Assembly: GCA_963722295.1 (NCBI GenBank) | Contig: CAVRLB010000010.1 | Span: 310,001 to 374,000, forward strand | Reading direction: 5' to 3' | Source: Brooklawnia sp032229645 | Lineage (GTDB): Bacteria > Actinomycetota > Actinomycetes > Propionibacteriales > Propionibacteriaceae | Length of the DNA stretch: 64,000 bases | Shown here: positions 61,701 through 64,000 of the stretch, in pieces | Numbering within the stretch: the stretch's first letter is position 1 | Layout: each line of letters starts with the position of its first letter | The notes under the pieces: generated by a model | What the model saw: the letters and a program-made list of their open reading frames with translations, nothing else | The model's database searches: none | What the model was told of the DNA's origin: nothing | Position numbers and translations under genes: made by a program

Positions 61701-63059
61701 GAGGGCAACCTGCTGCTGATGGGGCTTCCGGGCAGCGGGACCACCACGACGCTGAGCAGTATCGCCCTCGCGCTGGCCCAATCGTTGTCTCCCGGTGAGC
61801 TGGATCTCGTCTGCCTCGACGTAGGGTCGCGCGATCTGGCCCCGTTGGCGGAGCTTCCGCATACTGTCGCCTACGTCGGAGCCGGCGCGGGTGCCAAGGA
61901 GCGGCAGGCCCGCTTCCTGCGCTTCCTGCGTGCCGAGTTGGATCGCCGCCAGGAAAGCGATCTCAGGCATCGGCCGATGGTCGTGCTGATCGACGGGCTC
62001 GCGGGCCTGCGCGATGAGTTTCAGGACTATGACGGTCAGCAACTTCTCGAGTGTCTCTACCGCGCCTATGCCGATGGCCCCGGCGCCGGGATGTTCTTCG
62101 CGGTGTCCACCACCCGCGCCCGGGCCGTGCCATCGGCGATGGATGAGGTCACCACCCAGAAGTGGGTCTTCAGGCTCGCCGACAGCTATGACTACTCGAC
62201 GTTGGGGATCCGGGGGAAGACCGTTCCTGCCGCGGTCCCGGGCAGGTGCGTGAGCACCACCAAGCTGCTGCAGATGCACATTGCCACGCCTGGCCGAGGA
62301 CTGCAGGATGCGGTGCGGGAGGCTGCTGCCCGCTTGCAGGATCTGCCCGGCAAGCCCGAGGTCATCGGCGTGCTACCCGACGATGTCCCGAGCGCCGAAC
62401 TGGCGCCGCTGACCGATCTGAGTGGCGAACCCTGGCTGATTCCGGTGGGGCGGCGCGAGGACAGTCTGCAACCGGCCTGCCTGGAACTCTACGAGGGCGA
62501 GCATCTGCTGATCGCCGGACCGGCCCGATCCGGGAAGTCGACCCTGCTGCTGGCGATAGCCCAGGTGCTGCGGGCCGGCGGCGGAGCCGTCAGGCCGGCG
62601 ATCTGGGGAATCTTTGACCGCCGCTCTCCGCTGGCGGAGGCCGATCTGGATCGCGCCGCCGGTTCGCCGGACGAAATCCCTGCGCTGCTGGCCTCCCTCC
62701 GGCTGGAAAGCGGGCCGGTCTTCTTGCTCATCGACGATGCCGAACGCATCGATGATGCCGATCAGTCGATCACCTCGCTGCTGAACGCGGGGATACCCGG
62801 CCTGTGCGTGATCGCGGCCGGACGATCGGCGGATCTGCGTGCTCTCTACAACCACTGGACGAAGGTCGTCCGCAAATCCCGTTGCGGGGTGCTGCTGCAA
62901 CCCGACATCGATTTTGACGGCGATCTGCTCGGGGTGACGATTCCCCGCCGGGCGCCGGTGGCGATGACTCAGGGACGCGGATATGCCTGCGTCAGCGGAG
63001 CCTTGGCGCTCATCCAGTCGATGAGCCCGGTTGCCGACCGCATCCGCAGCGGGGCCTGA
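58740..63059 (+). CDS. EssC/EccC-like FHA-FtsK/SpoIIIE ATPase of a type VII secretion system
   Basis: 1439 residues. N-terminal small domain, then FHA (about 95-175: IIGRSPKADLVLD, RDAESTNGTIVDG), two membrane helices (about 240-265), then three P-loop domains. Domain 1 has Walker A GGTTGSGKS (Lys660) and LLLVIDEFAML; domain 2 has GLPGSGTTT (995-1003), where Thr replaces the Walker Lys; domain 3 has GPARSGKST (Lys1266) and VFLLIDDAERID. FHA before the helices is the EssC arrangement of Gram-positive T7SSb rather than that of mycobacterial EccC. It is the motor expected to export WXG100-type partners and the Rhs toxin. GTG or ATG start near 58740 after AGGAGG. Confidence 0.88.
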   Translation: MPVRILIDLDDRHQVVDLEAWQPTATLAALIAGVGGSSAAAQHVCLDGRSVPIDMKLQDAVLLEGSVISLQPGPALQRITGWNVSISGGLGSGPLVPVPHNRKLIIGRSPKADLVLDSESASWHHCTLEFDSDELWLRDAESTNGTIVDGVPIPAEGLHVTGPTTVLAGGAVLSIRPDLRESAAPRPGSLHNLTPAATAPFNRPPRSGDPAPPEPLAPPQQKDIPPASKFSVVTVVAPLIMAGVMVAAMGSLRYALFALLSPVMAVGMWFEQKRRRAKNVEEEDKRFTEALDEFRGEITEMASLERERRQQLIPDPALVLRRAVLPSTLLWQRRADAADFGCLNAGTADIEWHPEIDSRGISKLDDKVKQIVDETRLPAAPVLVDLTDAGVVGIVGDRTGALALARSLLIQSAVHCGPADLTVGVFCDGGRESDWEWASWLPHTRQAGDSSHGRWMSNQRDESSAMLRSLREAIDTLPTAALLVVLDSEVLTEGRESPAREILGHGRSTKEPSLRPGQPIRRVSGIVIARTADQLPAACTTVIDVAADAAASVAHPGDLTTVTDVTLAGIGLQQAETCARQLAHFDDPELVVPGAALPSLVRLPELLAPGGLDADAIIEAWQAPTGISTPIGLSESGPLMLDLVRDGPHGLVGGTTGSGKSEFLRSFVAGLAARSDPTVLNFILIDFKGGAAFKTCERLPHTIGTISNLDEQLADRALRALEAEMQRRQRLFSEAGEDVDNLPAYLATDPAEPLPRLLLVIDEFAMLAKDFPDVLASLVSVAAVGRTLGVHMVLATQRPAGVVNDDILANTNLRVALRVQSREDSTNVIGVPSASAIGRTQTGRAYVKLGQDEITPVQTALVTGQAQQAAQQLVEIRDVGRFGVPIVRRTPRPANSDDNDLDLLIDAIVAANHRLGIETPRQVWPEALGEKVRLDGYAAEASEASSEPTPNARPQPMVGGLRRSTVAIALADEPDLQRQSATGWDMAEGNLLLMGLPGSGTTTTLSSIALALAQSLSPGELDLVCLDVGSRDLAPLAELPHTVAYVGAGAGAKERQARFLRFLRAELDRRQESDLRHRPMVVLIDGLAGLRDEFQDYDGQQLLECLYRAYADGPGAGMFFAVSTTRARAVPSAMDEVTTQKWVFRLADSYDYSTLGIRGKTVPAAVPGRCVSTTKLLQMHIATPGRGLQDAVREAAARLQDLPGKPEVIGVLPDDVPSAELAPLTDLSGEPWLIPVGRREDSLQPACLELYEGEHLLIAGPARSGKSTLLLAIAQVLRAGGGAVRPAIWGIFDRRSPLAEADLDRAAGSPDEIPALLASLRLESGPVFLLIDDAERIDDADQSITSLLNAGIPGLCVIAAGRSADLRALYNHWTKVVRKSRCGVLLQPDIDFDGDLLGVTIPRRAPVAMTQGRGYACVSGALALIQSMSPVADRIRSGA

Positions 63060-63061
63060 CG

Positions 63062-64000
63062 TCAGCGGGTTGTGATGCTGAACGGTGAGCTTTCCAGGCT
63101 GGTGAAGTTGCCGACGGTGGCGTGCAGCCGGCATTCGGGGGTCACCGACAGCGCCGTCACCACGAGTCCGTCCGAGGACACCGCCACCGCGCCCGCACAG
63201 CTGTCGGAGAAACGGACACCGGTTTCGCCGCCGGCGACGTCGACCAGCATCTGCGAGGGCGCACCCACCGAAGGACTCTGGTAGAGCGGGTTCATCTCGT
63301 CCGCGCCGCCCGGCCACACCGGGACGAGCGTGACCGGCAGGGTGGTCTGGCTGACGGTGCGGGCCGGCGTCTTCACATAGATGTCCTGAAGCCGTTGCAC
63401 CGGATAGGCGGTGCTGCTCGCGCGCGGATCCAGCAGGGTACCGCTGGTCGCCGAGGCGGCCTCGTCCAACCATTGGTCGAACTCGGACGACTCGTGGAAC
63501 TCGCCGGGGAAGCTGGCGGTGAAGGTGACCTCGCCGTTGGCCGGGATGCTCACCCCGGTGAGTTTCCAGCCGCAACTGGCCTCCAGCCCGGTGGTCGAGG
63601 CCTGGTGTTTGGTGGCCTCGGCCTGCTTCCAGGTCACCGGCGGGCAGATCTGCGATCCCGGCAGCGCGGGGATGACTTCGAGGAATGCGCCGCTGAGCGG
63701 GGATTTCTGCGCCTGATAGGTGAAGGTGACCAAGGTGGTCTTGGTGCCGGGGTCATAGCTGGCCTCCCTGGTCACGGACAGTCCCGTTGGGAGGACGGGA
63801 TCTTGTTGGCGCGCGTCCAGGGCTGCCGTGGCCGAGGTGGTCGTGGCCGCGCCGTGGCGGATCAGCCACCAACCGCCCACGCCGATGCCGGTGAGCAACA
63901 CGACCCCGATGCACAGCCAGACCACGACTCGCCGGGTGAGCCATGGCAGCCGGGACGCGGGAGCCTCGGCCTGCGGGGTGGCTTCGGGCTCGGGCTCGGG
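63062..64000 (-). CDS. membrane-anchored extracytoplasmic protein of the locus (partial)
   Basis: The frame continues past the right edge; the visible part starts with a Pro/Glu-rich stretch (PEPEPEATPQAEAPAS), then a helix (VWLCIGVVLLTGIGVGGWWLI) and about 250 extracytoplasmic residues that look beta-rich, with Cys in ICPPVTW, ASCGWKL, DSCAGAV and PECRLHA that could form disulfides. Unrecognised. It converges on the EssC-like gene with a gap of 2 bp. Confidence 0.6.
   Translation of the reverse strand, partial: PEPEPEATPQAEAPASRLPWLTRRVVVWLCIGVVLLTGIGVGGWWLIRHGAATTTSATAALDARQQDPVLPTGLSVTREASYDPGTKTTLVTFTYQAQKSPLSGAFLEVIPALPGSQICPPVTWKQAEATKHQASTTGLEASCGWKLTGVSIPANGEVTFTASFPGEFHESSEFDQWLDEAASATSGTLLDPRASSTAYPVQRLQDIYVKTPARTVSQTTLPVTLVPVWPGGADEMNPLYQSPSVGAPSQMLVDVAGGETGVRFSDSCAGAVAVSSDGLVVTALSVTPECRLHATVGNFTSLESSPFSITTR

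Noticed and set aside
60891..62279. Reverse open frame of 462 codons within the EssC-like gene
   Set aside because: Shadow frame; the forward strand encodes complete P-loop domains here.

Overview
The window is high-GC actinobacterial DNA. Tad pilus genes, a LysM/BTAD protein, a DLW-39 peptide, a KmtR-type sensor, a type VII (WXG100/EssC-like) locus and an Rhs protein with a Hint domain all fit Actinobacteria, and the mix would suit a Propionibacteriaceae-like organism. The family name is an inference; no rRNA or tRNA gene was found to confirm it.

Layout: 1-5616 is the end of a Tad pilus operon (end of a TadA-like ATPase, TadB/TadC-like membrane proteins, a Flp-like pilin, two TadE-like pseudopilins, a membrane LysM/BTAD protein). 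5630-7549 holds an MFS exporter and a small hypothetical gene. 7561-15128 is a sugar-acid module: two tandem TRAP binding proteins (dctP), each behind its own near-identical promoter with paired GTTGCC boxes, then dctQ, dctM, a zinc-type L-idonate dehydrogenase-like enzyme, an IclR regulator and a KduD-type reductase. 15125-26419 carries two NarL/LuxR-type two-component systems (the second with an ABC-2 transporter), a large unidentified protein, DLW-39, HIT, ceramidase-like, GyrI-like and HAD genes. 26527-29214 contains a decayed FitAB/VapBC-type toxin-antitoxin pair, mtnN, an AlkD-like protein and a collapsed second copy of mtnN.

29.1-32.7 kb is AT-richer and looks acquired: a cysteine-rich (halocin C8-like) peptide gene, an alpha/beta-hydrolase-like protein without its serine nucleophile, a short secreted peptide with a C-x8-C tail, and a two-component system whose kinase lacks its ATPase domain and whose regulator is split by a 160-bp IS fragment. 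32.7-41.4 kb has a frameshifted SWIM/SNF2 helicase, a baeRF3-like protein, and a tightly overlapping three-gene operon of a KmtR-like Ni/Co sensor, an atypical P1B ATPase and an MtrA/DUF4346 corrinoid-type protein. An intact ISAzo13-family element follows.

42.7-64 kb is a polymorphic-toxin and secretion locus. An intact 1962-residue Rhs protein with a Hint domain and an unrecognised C-terminal toxin is paired with a small immunity candidate. Downstream lies a graveyard of displaced Rhs tips: a decayed copy of the same toxin with a truncated immunity gene, an IS1182-type relic, an orphan deaminase-like tip with a candidate immunity gene, and an Rhs fragment. Upstream are a WXG100-like gene and, divergently, a large lipoprotein, a membrane-anchored periplasmic-binding-fold protein and an FHA/EssC-like ATPase, probably the apparatus that exports the Rhs toxin.

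Best candidates for new biology: the KmtR/P1B/MtrA operon, the Rhs toxin-immunity family with its orphan copies beside a non-standard type VII secretion set, and the cysteine-rich peptide island.
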